Shown: in pieces, positions 9,962 through 17,835 of the stretch
How positions within the stretch are numbered: position 1 is the stretch's first letter
Layout of the letters: every line of letters starts with the position of its first letter
Source: Sva-07 sp963752815
Lineage (GTDB): Bacteria; Actinomycetota; Acidimicrobiia; Acidimicrobiales; Ilumatobacteraceae
Direction of reading: 5' to 3'
NCBI GenBank assembly: GCA_963752815.1
Contig: CAVVZI010000021.1
Span: 124,001-188,000 of the forward strand
DNA length: 64,000 nucleotides
The notes under the pieces: generated by a model
Seen by the model: only the letters and a program-made list of their open reading frames with translations
Database searches by the model: none
Told to the model about the DNA's origin: nothing
Translations under genes and position numbers: made by a program

Positions 9962-11659
9962 TCAGACGGTGAGCCAGACCGCCTCGTCGGGGCCGACCGT
10001 GCGCGCGGACGGATCGCCGGACGTCACGAGCACGGTGGCGTCCTCGGGGACCGGGTACGGATCGGACCCGAAGTTGACGATGCACCGGAATCCCGGCTCG
10101 CGGGTGAACGACAACACGTCGGCCGGCACGTCGTCGTCCCAGGTGAGGGTGCCGTCGCCGAGGGCGGGGTTGCGCCGCCGCTCGGCGAGCGCGGCACGGT
10201 ACAGCTCGAGGTGGCTCGCCGGATCGTCGTCCTGCGCCGCGGCGGTCACCGCCGCCCAGCGAGCGGGCTGCGGGAGCCACGGCGGCGCGTCGGCCGACCC
10301 GAAGCCGAACGGCGCCTCGCTGCCCTCCCACGGAATGGGGACCCGGCAGCCGTCGCGGCCGCGGGACGTGTGGTTCGAGCGCTCCCAGATGGGGTCCTGC
10401 AGGACGTCGTCGGGGAGGTCCTCGACTTCGTCGAGGCCGAGTTCGTCACCCTGATAGATGTACGCGCCACCGGGCAGGGCGAGTTCCAGCAGGGCCGCGG
10501 CGCGGGCGCGCCGACGGCCGAGCACCAGATCGGTCACGCCATCGGGCACCTTGCCGACCCCGGCGAACGACGTCATGTCCATCCCATCGGGAGTGAATCG
10601 GGCACCGGTGATCTGCCGCCCGTATCGGGTGGCCACTCGGATCGTGTCGTGATTGGCGAGCACCCACGTGGCCGGTGCGCCGACCGCGCCCGACGCGCCG
10701 AGGGTGAGGTCGATCACGTTGCGTTGTGATTCGGCGGTCCACTCGCACATCGTTGCGTCGAAGTTGAAGGTGGTGTGGAGTTCGTCCGGCCGCACGTACT
10801 TCGCGAGTTCGGCGGCCGGCGTGACCCACGCCTCCGACACGAAGACTCTCGCGCCCAGGTCGGTGTCGGCGTAGGAGTCGGCCACTTTGCGCCAGCGGCG
10901 GAGGATGTCGTGGACGTGCGGTTGGTTCATGTACGGCGTGCCCGTGAGGGTGGTGGCCAGCGGCTTCCCGTCGGCGTCGACGTCGAGGTCCGGCAAGCCG
11001 GTCGCCTTGGCCATCGAGTTGGCGACGTCGATGCGGAAGCCGTCGATGCCGCGGTCGAACCAGAATCGCAGGATCGAGTCGAACTCCTCGACGACCTCCG
11101 GGTTCTCCCAGTTCCAGTCGGGCTGCTCGGGGGCGAAGAGGTGGAGGTACCACTGGCCGGGCGTCCCGTCGGGATCGATCGTGCGGTCCCAGGCGCGGCC
11201 GCCGAACATCCCCGGCCAGTTGTTCGGCGGCTCCTCGCCGCCAGGACCGACGCCGTCGCGGAAGATGAACCGCTCGCGTTCAGGCGACCCGGGTTCCGCC
11301 GCGAGTGCCGCTCGGAACCAGGGGTGCTGGTCGCTGCAGTGGTTCGGCACGAGGTCGATCAGCACGCGCAGGCCGAGGTCGTGGGCGGCGGCGACGAACC
11401 GGTCGGCGTCGGCGAGCGTGCCGAAGTCGGGGTGGATGTCGCGGTAGTCGGCGACGTCGTACCCGCCGTCGGCGAGCGGCGATCGGTACCACGGGCTCAC
11501 CCAGATGGCTTCGACGCCGAGCCGGGCGAGATACGCCAGCCGGTCGATGATGCCGGACACGTCGCCGGTCCCGTCACCGTCCGCGTCGGCGAACGACCGT
11601 GGATACACCTGATAGACGACGGCGCTGCGCCACCAGTTGGGATCATCGGAGAGCGTCAC
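9962..11659 (-). CDS. GH13 alpha-glucosidase / oligo-1,6-glucosidase type
   Basis: Cytoplasmic alpha-amylase-family glycoside hydrolase, 565 aa, that would release glucose from alpha-glucosides. The (beta/alpha)8 landmarks are visible: VVYQVYPRSF at the N-terminus, LIDLVPNH, catalytic nucleophile Asp in GFRIDVAN (about residue 209), acid/base Glu in FVSEAWV (about 275) and the transition-state His-Asp in LANHDTIR (about 336). GTG at 11659 is preferred over the in-frame ATG 22 codons upstream because WWRSAVVYQVYP is the family N-terminus. No signal peptide. No sugar transporter adjoins it, so the physiological substrate is open. Confidence 0.88.
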   Translation of the reverse strand: MTLSDDPNWWRSAVVYQVYPRSFADADGDGTGDVSGIIDRLAYLARLGVEAIWVSPWYRSPLADGGYDVADYRDIHPDFGTLADADRFVAAAHDLGLRVLIDLVPNHCSDQHPWFRAALAAEPGSPERERFIFRDGVGPGGEEPPNNWPGMFGGRAWDRTIDPDGTPGQWYLHLFAPEQPDWNWENPEVVEEFDSILRFWFDRGIDGFRIDVANSMAKATGLPDLDVDADGKPLATTLTGTPYMNQPHVHDILRRWRKVADSYADTDLGARVFVSEAWVTPAAELAKYVRPDELHTTFNFDATMCEWTAESQRNVIDLTLGASGAVGAPATWVLANHDTIRVATRYGRQITGARFTPDGMDMTSFAGVGKVPDGVTDLVLGRRRARAAALLELALPGGAYIYQGDELGLDEVEDLPDDVLQDPIWERSNHTSRGRDGCRVPIPWEGSEAPFGFGSADAPPWLPQPARWAAVTAAAQDDDPASHLELYRAALAERRRNPALGDGTLTWDDDVPADVLSFTREPGFRCIVNFGSDPYPVPEDATVLVTSGDPSARTVGPDEAVWLTV

Positions 11660-11740
11660 GCCGCCACGATAGAGAACGCCGGTGTGCCAGACGTGCCAGG
11701 CGATCCGTCGCCGCCACGAACGCACCTCGACCGATGGAAT

Positions 11741-14086
11741 TCACCGGGCGGGCAGGACTCGAGGCTGCGTAGCGGGGCCCGATTCGTCGATCAGGGTGAC
11801 CCCGTCGGTGGAGGTGACGTGGAGGCGTTGCAGCTCGTCGACGACGATCGGTTGCGGTCGGACCGCGAGCGTGTATCCACCCGCGAGCGGCAGCGTTCCT
11901 GCCAGCTCGTAGGTGACGGTGACCGACTCGCCCGGTGGGATCACGACGGACCCTGATCCGACGAGCCAGCCCGCCTCGGTGCCAACGTCGAATTCGAACG
12001 GCGCCGGTTCGGCCGCTCCCTCCGAGCCGGTGCCGGTGCTCGCGCTGACGGTCGCCGACTTGATCGGCAGCGCGCTGTACAGCGACAGCAGGGTGCGATT
12101 CGTGCCCGGGTCGTCGTCGGTGACATCGCCGATCACGCTGGCGGGCAGGCCACTCGGCGGAGCGGTGTTCGTGAGCGTGACGGTCGCCGTCGCCGTCACC
12201 TCGCCGGTGTCGATGTCGACCGTGGCGTCGTAGTCGAGTTCGCGCTGCAGGTACACGTCGAGCCGGTTGCCGCCGGCGTTGTTCAACACGACTGCAACGC
12301 CGTCGCCGCCTGCGAGGTCGGGCAGCTCACCGGACAGGTGGATCGCCTCGAGCAGCGCCTGCGCCTCGTCGTCGCGCGCCCAACCGACCAGGCGACCCTG
12401 CGCGGCGAGCGGCGACAGGCTGTCGGCCAGCACGGTCGGACTCGGGAGCGCGCCGCCGAGCAATTGTTCGGCGGTCGCCTGCGACACCGCGGCGAGCAGG
12501 TCGACGCGGTCCACGGCGTCATCGATCTGGTACTGGTCGACCAACAGGAAGTCGGCCACGTTGGTCCCGTCGAGCTCGGTCGCCGAACCCTCGACGGTGA
12601 TCGGACCCATCAGGCCGAGGAATGCCTGCAGGACGTAGGGATCCATCGCGAACACGCCGTCGATCTCGTCGCCGCCGCTCTGCGGGAACAACTGGGCGAT
12701 CACATCGCCCGTCGAGGGGAACTGCGGCGAGACCGTCACGTTCGACCACGGCTCGGCCTCGGTGCCGCCGTTCGGACCGCTCGTGAAGCCGAACTCGCCC
12801 CACAGGTCGAGCCACTCCTGCGGCCCGTCGAGCGTCCGGCCGGTGCCCGTGGTCGTGCCGCCGTGGTCGAGGTCGGCCGTGGTGCCGAAGTCGGCCAGCG
12901 CCAGGCGGCCGTCGTTGGCGGTCAGCTCGGCCCAGTTGCCCATGAAGCCGCCCAGGCCGCGGGTCTCCGCCGGCGTGGTGAAGGCGATGAAGTAGCGCCG
13001 TTCGCCGTCGGCACCCAGCATCGCGGGGGCGACCTGCACCGCCGTCACGATGTTGTCGAGCCTCGGCTTCGCGTCGTCGACGTCGTCATCGAGGTCGGCG
13101 AGGCGGTCCTGCAGCGGGGCGATGAGCCACGGCGACGCGACCTCGTCGAGCGTGGTGTCGAGGTCGTCGATCGCCGTCTGCACGTCGAGGAACGGCTGCT
13201 CGACGGATTCGATCGCGGCGATGTCGATCTGCCCGTTGACGAGCCGGAGTTGATCGGGATCGATCACGGCGAGTGCGTCGCTCGCCGCCCTCGACGCGGC
13301 GGCCGCGGTGGCGGCGAGTTCCACGGCTGCCTCGCGGTGCTGGGCGACGATCGGCACGACCTGCGCCGGCTTCGACCATGACTGCGTGAGCGCGTCGGTC
13401 GCTCGATCGAAGCTGTCCGCCGCCTGCTCGAACTCGTTCGCCGCGCGCTGGTAGTCGCCGTCGTTCATGTGATCGATGCCCGCGCGCGCCGACTCACTTC
13501 CGTCGTTCAGGTCGCCCGCGCCCATCGCGGCGGCGAGAGCGAACCCGACGACGGCGATGACGGCGACCACACCTCCGGCGGCGAGGCCGAGCAGGACCCA
13601 CCGCCCCGTCCGGCGGGAACGGCCCCGCAGCCCGAGCGCGAGCACAGCGGCGGCGCACCCGATCCCGATGATCGCCGAGAGGCCGAGCATCCGGTCCAAT
13701 TCCGAGCGGATGAGCACGTTGAGCGCCACACCCGTCACCGCCGCTCGGGCGACCGGATGATCGCGCCGCCCGATCGCTGCCCAGAGCGCCACCGCGAACG
13801 CCGCGAGCCCGATGATCAGCCACACGATCGATCCGGCGATCGCCGCGGACACGCCGGCGATCGCCGCGACCGCCCACCACGGAGCGGTGGCCGACGCCCA
13901 GGTGACGAGCCCGACCGACAGGACGATCAACACCGCGTCCGTCGGCCTCGAGCCCGTGGGGGACGCGTCGCTCAGCGCAGCCGCGAGTCCGGCCGCGGCC
14001 GCCGCCACGAGCGTGGCCGGCTCGTCGAACCGGCTCTCCCGTCCGGGCTCGTTGCGCCAGGGACCCGTCGTGCTGCCCCGCCCCAT
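11741..14086 (-). CDS. DUF4012 domain-containing membrane protein
   Basis: A 781-aa protein with several hydrophobic helices in the first 190 residues (for example VLIVLSVGLVTWASA and VVAVIAVVGFALAAAM) followed by a long soluble part carrying the DUF4012 region (GERRYFIAFTTPAETRGLGG). The soluble part is predicted outside the membrane. DUF4012 proteins of actinobacteria are linked to cell-surface polysaccharide gene clusters but have no established activity. The C-terminus is beta-rich (VTLTNTAPPSGLPA). Located 81 nt downstream of which lies the GH13 start, same strand. Confidence 0.8.
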   Translation of the reverse strand: MGRGSTTGPWRNEPGRESRFDEPATLVAAAAAGLAAALSDASPTGSRPTDAVLIVLSVGLVTWASATAPWWAVAAIAGVSAAIAGSIVWLIIGLAAFAVALWAAIGRRDHPVARAAVTGVALNVLIRSELDRMLGLSAIIGIGCAAAVLALGLRGRSRRTGRWVLLGLAAGGVVAVIAVVGFALAAAMGAGDLNDGSESARAGIDHMNDGDYQRAANEFEQAADSFDRATDALTQSWSKPAQVVPIVAQHREAAVELAATAAAASRAASDALAVIDPDQLRLVNGQIDIAAIESVEQPFLDVQTAIDDLDTTLDEVASPWLIAPLQDRLADLDDDVDDAKPRLDNIVTAVQVAPAMLGADGERRYFIAFTTPAETRGLGGFMGNWAELTANDGRLALADFGTTADLDHGGTTTGTGRTLDGPQEWLDLWGEFGFTSGPNGGTEAEPWSNVTVSPQFPSTGDVIAQLFPQSGGDEIDGVFAMDPYVLQAFLGLMGPITVEGSATELDGTNVADFLLVDQYQIDDAVDRVDLLAAVSQATAEQLLGGALPSPTVLADSLSPLAAQGRLVGWARDDEAQALLEAIHLSGELPDLAGGDGVAVVLNNAGGNRLDVYLQRELDYDATVDIDTGEVTATATVTLTNTAPPSGLPASVIGDVTDDDPGTNRTLLSLYSALPIKSATVSASTGTGSEGAAEPAPFEFDVGTEAGWLVGSGSVVIPPGESVTVTYELAGTLPLAGGYTLAVRPQPIVVDELQRLHVTSTDGVTLIDESGPATQPRVLPAR

Positions 14087-14138
14087 CGGCGAGCGACGCT
14101 ATCCGCCTCCCGAGCGTCGGTGGTTTCGCCCGTTGTGG

Positions 14139-14172
14139 GTCCCGGAAGCCGGGACTGTCGACGGGTCGAACG
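14139..14172. repeat. Intergenic hairpin repeat, copy 1
   Basis: A 7-bp inverted repeat GTCCCGG-AAG-CCGGGAC followed by a CGACGGG block. The 34-nt unit matches copy 2 at 17061-17094 at 30 of 34 positions. It sits between two minus-strand genes and ends exactly at the PD-(D/E)XK stop codon. It could act as a terminator for that gene, although no T-run follows, or it may belong to a dispersed palindromic repeat family. Confidence 0.65.
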
Positions 14173-15105
14173 TCAGGCGTCGTCGGAGTCGCCGTCGAGG
14201 TACTGCCGGCCGTCGGGGCAGGTGTCGGCGAGCGGGCACCAGCGGCACGACGAACCAGGTCGCCGGACCGGGGCGCGGCCCTCGTACTCCAGCTCGATGA
14301 TCGCGTTGATGCCGTCGAGCGTCCGGCGGATGGCCGACCGCAACAGCCGCTCGCTCACGTCCTCCGACTGCGCTTCGGACGCATCGAGGTAGAACGTCGC
14401 CAGCTTGCGTGGTGGCACGTCGCGGGCCAGCGTTTCGATCAGCGCGTAGAACCCGAGGTCCTGGCGGTGGCGGGCGTTGGGGCGTCCCGTCTTGAGGTCG
14501 ATGATCACCTTGCGGCTCTCGTCTCCGGAGGGCCGTCCGATCATCAGGTCGACCCGCGCCCGCAGGAGGATCGGTCCGTCGAGCGGCCACTGCGCGGCGG
14601 CCTCGGTGACCGGGTTCGAACGGCGATCGAGCGGCGGGAAGCTCTCCACGAACTTCGTGACTCGCTCGACCGACATCCCCCGCAGATCGGCCTCGTCGGC
14701 GGGCCCGAGCGCCGCCATCCAGATGCCGATGCCGCGGTCCTCGTCGACCAGCCGGGCCATCGCTTCGTCGACGAGTTCGGTCGGCGACGGCTCACCTCGC
14801 CACGACAGCATCAGTTGGATCGCCCGGTGCGCCACCTGGCCCTTCGCGGTGGCGGGCTTCCACTCGAACTCGTCGGGCGCGAGGTGGTGCTCTTCGCAGT
14901 CGAGGGCCGATCCGATGCGGTGTTTGGTGACGAAGATGTCCTGGCTCGGCTCGAGTCGCTCGGCGAACTCGTCGAGCGCGACGCGCATCTCGGTGCGGAT
15001 GTCGGCGACGAGGTCTCGGTCGAACACGAGCGCATCGCCCGACCGGCGCAGCGCGTCGAGCGTCCGGCGTTGCAGGGGAGTGAGGGGTTCCGCCACATCG
15101 CTCAC
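14173..15105 (-). CDS. PD-(D/E)XK nuclease superfamily protein (RecB/Cas4-like) with probable Fe-S cysteines
   Basis: A 310-aa RecB-family nuclease domain. Active-site elements are visible: RARVDLMIG (Asp) then VIIDLKTGRP (D-x-K). Four cysteines are placed as in Cas4/AddB-type iron-sulfur nucleases: one N-terminal in DCEEHH (about residue 70) and three at the C-terminus in CRWCPLADTC. GTG at 15105 begins the protein. It stands apart from any helicase or CRISPR gene, so a stand-alone repair or exonuclease role is likely, by inference. Divergent from the LytR_C gene, 29 nt apart. Confidence 0.82.
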   Translation of the reverse strand: MSDVAEPLTPLQRRTLDALRRSGDALVFDRDLVADIRTEMRVALDEFAERLEPSQDIFVTKHRIGSALDCEEHHLAPDEFEWKPATAKGQVAHRAIQLMLSWRGEPSPTELVDEAMARLVDEDRGIGIWMAALGPADEADLRGMSVERVTKFVESFPPLDRRSNPVTEAAAQWPLDGPILLRARVDLMIGRPSGDESRKVIIDLKTGRPNARHRQDLGFYALIETLARDVPPRKLATFYLDASEAQSEDVSERLLRSAIRRTLDGINAIIELEYEGRAPVRRPGSSCRWCPLADTCPDGRQYLDGDSDDA

Positions 15106-15134
15106 ACGGTCGACTGTACCGAGGGGCTGTCACG

Positions 15135-15743
15135 GTGGCCGGCGATCGACCTCGTTCGATCGACTCGGTCGATAACGTCGGGCGGTCCGTGAGCCGCCAC
15201 GCCATTCTCAACACCGTGCTGGGCATCGTCGCCACGGCTCTCGTCGCCGCGCTGATCTACCTGCAGGTGAACGACGACACCGCACCGCCGGCGACGACCA
15301 CCATCGCCACCACGACGACGAGCACGACACTGCCGCCGACGACGACCGATCCGCCGACGACGCTGCCGCCGACCACCACCGAGCCGCCGACGACATTGCC
15401 GCCGACGACCGAGGCGCCCACGACGCTGCCGCCGACCACGTTGCCGCCCGCTGATCGGGCGGTGGTTCCGGTGGTGGTGACGTCGGCCGGTCTCAGCGGC
15501 GATCGGGTCGGCCCGGCGATCTATCTCCTGTCACTCGCTGGATGGACCAACATCCGCGGCGTCAACGGCCTGGTCGAACTCCCGTTGACGACCATCTTCT
15601 ACGCCGACGGCTTCCAGAACTCGGCGGAGCAGATGGCGCTCGACATGGCGCTACCGGTCACCCAGATCGCCCCGCTTCCGAGCGCTCCTCCGGTGGCCGG
15701 ACTCGGCGACGCCGCCCTGCTCGTGTACTTCGGCAACGCCTGA
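15135..15743 (+). CDS. Membrane-anchored LytR C-terminal (LytR_C) domain protein
   Basis: A 202-aa protein with a short cytoplasmic N-terminus, one membrane helix (ILNTVLGIVATALVAALIYL) and a long low-complexity Thr/Pro linker of PPTT units (about residues 50-105), ending in a LytR_C-like domain (VVPVVVTSAGLSGDRVGPAI to ALLVYFG). The linker would span the cell wall. LytR_C domains are often fused to LCP wall-polymer ligases; here the catalytic domain is absent. GTG at 15135 has a GAGGGG ribosome site 8 nt upstream; GTG at 15189 is the alternative. Confidence 0.72.
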   Translation: MAGDRPRSIDSVDNVGRSVSRHAILNTVLGIVATALVAALIYLQVNDDTAPPATTTIATTTTSTTLPPTTTDPPTTLPPTTTEPPTTLPPTTEAPTTLPPTTLPPADRAVVPVVVTSAGLSGDRVGPAIYLLSLAGWTNIRGVNGLVELPLTTIFYADGFQNSAEQMALDMALPVTQIAPLPSAPPVAGLGDAALLVYFGNA

Positions 15744-15792
15744 AGACGCTCGGCCGGCGGCTGTCGTACCCCGTCGTCAAGATGGGTGGGGT

Positions 15793-16122
15793 ATGGAACC
15801 GGCCACCACGATCGACTTCGCCACTGCCGCCCGCGCGCTGACCCGCGAGGCTCGGGGGCGAGGGCTGGTCGCGCCGAGCTATCGGTGCCCGCCGCGTCTC
15901 GTCGGTGTCGACCGGTCGATCCGCCGCCGACCGTCAGCGGGTGCGGTGGTGGCGGTGCGTGTCAGCGGCCGCCCACTCGCGGCGATGCTCGCCGACATGA
16001 TCGAAGGGGTCGTCGCCGCGAACCGGTTGATCGCGCCCCACGCCGACCGGCTACGGGCCGAACTCTGGGCGGCGATGAGCGCGGCCTTCACCGCCGATCA
16101 GTTGGCGTCGCATGCGGCCTGA
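15793..16122 (+). CDS. Hypothetical protein
   Basis: A 109-aa basic protein with no domain I recognise. The N-terminal half is rich in Arg (CPPRLVGVDRSIRRRPS) and the C-terminal half is predicted helical (ADMIEGVVAANRLIAPH). There are 49 nt between it and the LytR_C gene, and it runs convergent to the dioxygenase gene 19 nt away. The strong codon bias in this frame supports coding. Confidence 0.55.
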   Translation: MEPATTIDFATAARALTREARGRGLVAPSYRCPPRLVGVDRSIRRRPSAGAVVAVRVSGRPLAAMLADMIEGVVAANRLIAPHADRLRAELWAAMSAAFTADQLASHAA

Positions 16123-16141
16123 ACCCGGTCGCGCGTCAGAA

Positions 16142-16993
16142 TCACGCGTAGGCGACGGGCCGCGCGCCTTTCACGCTCGTGCGGAACAGCTCGCGACGCT
16201 GGCCCGTGTAGTCATTGATCGCGAGGTGCTGGACGGCCCGGTTGTCCCAGATCGCGAGCATCCCGTTCGCCCACCGCAGTCGACACGTCAGGTTCGGGTG
16301 TGTCGAGTGCTGCACGAGGCGACCGAGCAGGTCCTTGTCGGCGTCCGGGTCGACGTCGTCGAGGCGCAGTGTGTACACGCTGTTGACGTAGAGCGCGGGC
16401 CGCCCGGTGTTCGGGTGGGCGATCACGACGGGATGCACCTGGGTGGCGAACGCCTCGTCCGACGCCTCGATCTCCATCGAACTCTTGTCGGCCGTCGAGT
16501 CGAGGTAACCACCGGTGCCGTAGGCGAACCCGGCCGAGTGCGTCGCCGTCATGCCGATCAGCCGATCCTGCAACGCTGCCGGCAGCGTGTCGAACGCCGT
16601 CTGCTGGTTCGCCCACACCGTGTCGCCCCCGAACGCCGGCACGTCGTGCGCATGGAGCAGCGTGTACGACGGCGGCTCCGGCAGGTACGACAGGTCGGTG
16701 TGCCAGGCGTTGGCGAAGTTCAGCTCGTCGTGCGGTTCCTTGATCACCCGGATCACGTACGGCCGGCCGTCGACGGGCTTGACGTACGGCGTGATGTCGC
16801 GCCCGCCGAGCTCATCGGTCGCCCGCTCGAGCTGATCGAGGTCGAGGAACTGATCGGGCAGGGCCACCACGAGATGCTCGTCGAGCAGCGCGGTCAGCTC
16901 GGCCGTCTGTTCCGGCGTCTGCGGCCTCGTCAGGTCGACACCGCGCACGATCGCCCCGCACGTCCCGGCGATCCGTTCGACCTGCCAACCCAT
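16142..16993 (-). CDS. TauD/TfdA family Fe(II)/2-oxoglutarate dioxygenase
   Basis: A 283-aa dioxygenase that couples 2-oxoglutarate decarboxylation to substrate hydroxylation. The iron-binding HxD is at AWHTD (His98, Asp100) and the distal His is in AVQHLAIND near residue 257, followed by the 2-oxoglutarate-binding Arg region TGQRRELFRTSV. The substrate (taurine, alkyl sulfate or other) cannot be inferred, as no sulfonate transporter is nearby. ATG at 16993 begins the MGWQVERIAG family N-terminus; the longer same-frame extension is TetR sequence in a shifted frame. Confidence 0.87.
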   Translation of the reverse strand: MGWQVERIAGTCGAIVRGVDLTRPQTPEQTAELTALLDEHLVVALPDQFLDLDQLERATDELGGRDITPYVKPVDGRPYVIRVIKEPHDELNFANAWHTDLSYLPEPPSYTLLHAHDVPAFGGDTVWANQQTAFDTLPAALQDRLIGMTATHSAGFAYGTGGYLDSTADKSSMEIEASDEAFATQVHPVVIAHPNTGRPALYVNSVYTLRLDDVDPDADKDLLGRLVQHSTHPNLTCRLRWANGMLAIWDNRAVQHLAINDYTGQRRELFRTSVKGARPVAYA

Positions 16994-17060
16994 CGCGTCG
17001 ATCGTACGCCGCGCCGCGCTGCCGTCGTTCGTCGGACTCCACTCGTTCTGTCCGTCCTGA

Positions 17061-17094
17061 GTCCCGGAAGCCGGGACCGACGACGGGACGATCG
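17061..17094. repeat. Intergenic hairpin repeat, copy 2
   Basis: Second copy of the unit at 14139-14172: GTCCCGG-AAG-CCGGGAC stem-loop followed by GnCGACGGGnCGA. As with copy 1 it lies between two minus-strand genes, 3' of one (TetR, stop at 17116) and 5' of the other (dioxygenase, start 16993). The identical 17-nt hairpin core in two unrelated intergenic gaps 3 kb apart argues for a repeated element. Confidence 0.65.
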
Positions 17095-17115
17095 GCAGCG
17101 GACGGTGGTGCGTCG

Positions 17116-17784
17116 TCAGGTGGGGCGGTACGCGGCGAGGAAGCGGTCGACGGTGCGGTCGACGAAGCCGGCGTCGATCGGGACCGAGCCCGAGAGTTGC
17201 GCGAAGAACAGCGGACCCGACCAGGACCGTCGTTGCCTCGGGATCGTCGGCGTCGGGGGAGAGGAGCCCCTCGGCAACACCTCGGGCGATCAGCGTGCCG
17301 AGCACCTCGTTCTGACGTTCACCCAGGCGCTTCTCGAGGTCGGCGATCCCGTGCGCGTGCGTCTTCAACGACATCAGCGCCGGGAGCACCCGGGCCCATT
17401 CGGGGTCGTTGAAGATCGCCGCCATCCGGTGGGCGATCTCGCGCAGGCCGGCCTCGACTCCCAGGCTCGGGTCGGGCGGAGCGAGATCGGGTGCGCAGAC
17501 CTCCATCACGTCGAGCAGCACGTCGTCGCGCGACGCCCAGTGCCGGTAGATCGTCGACTTGGCGACACCCGAGCGGGCGACGATGGCGTCGATCGTCACC
17601 GCCGACGGTCCGCCCTCGACGAGCAATCTCGGTCGCCGCGCGAGATCACGGCGGCACGGCTGCGGGCGACGCGCGGATCGAGGCAGAGCTCGTGTTCGTC
17701 GACGACCGCCGATTGACCGCCCAATTCCACCTGTGACGACTGTCGCACACAAGAGAGCGTAAACGTCGGTGTCAAGTTCTCCAT
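17116..17784 (-). CDS. TetR family transcriptional regulator (frame breaks)
   Basis: Probable repressor of the adjacent efflux pump. The helix-turn-helix reads TIDAIVARSGVAKSTIYRHW, about 45 residues in; the C-terminal ligand domain reads HRMAAIFNDPEWARVLPALM and ends FLAAYRPT. The frame is broken near 17645-17665, just before LLVEGGPSAV, and near 17225, where PLFFAQLSGSVPIDAGF continues in another phase. Start is uncertain: ATG at 17784 (MENLTPTF) or GTG at 17730. It is divergent from the pump, with a palindromic site between them. Breaks are probably sequence errors because every TetR landmark survives. Confidence 0.75.
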
Positions 17785-17790
17785 GAACAG

Positions 17791-17807
17791 TACGATACCG
17801 TTTCGTA
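17791..17807. promoter_or_regulatory. Palindromic operator between TetR and MFS genes
   Basis: Imperfect 17-bp palindrome TACGATACCGTTTCGTA (arms TACGAnAC / GTnTCGTA) in the 51-nt gap between the divergent regulator and pump starts. Size, symmetry and position match TetR-family operators that control both divergent genes. Binding is inference. Confidence 0.7.
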
Positions 17808-17835
17808 TCACAAACCCACCAGAAGGGTGTCCCGT

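Noticed and set aside
15340..15450. Thr/Pro-coding repeat in the LytR_C gene as a possible CRISPR or minisatellite
   Set aside because: Units are irregular ccgccgacgac variants in phase with the codons and encode a wall-spanning PPTT linker; there are no spacers.
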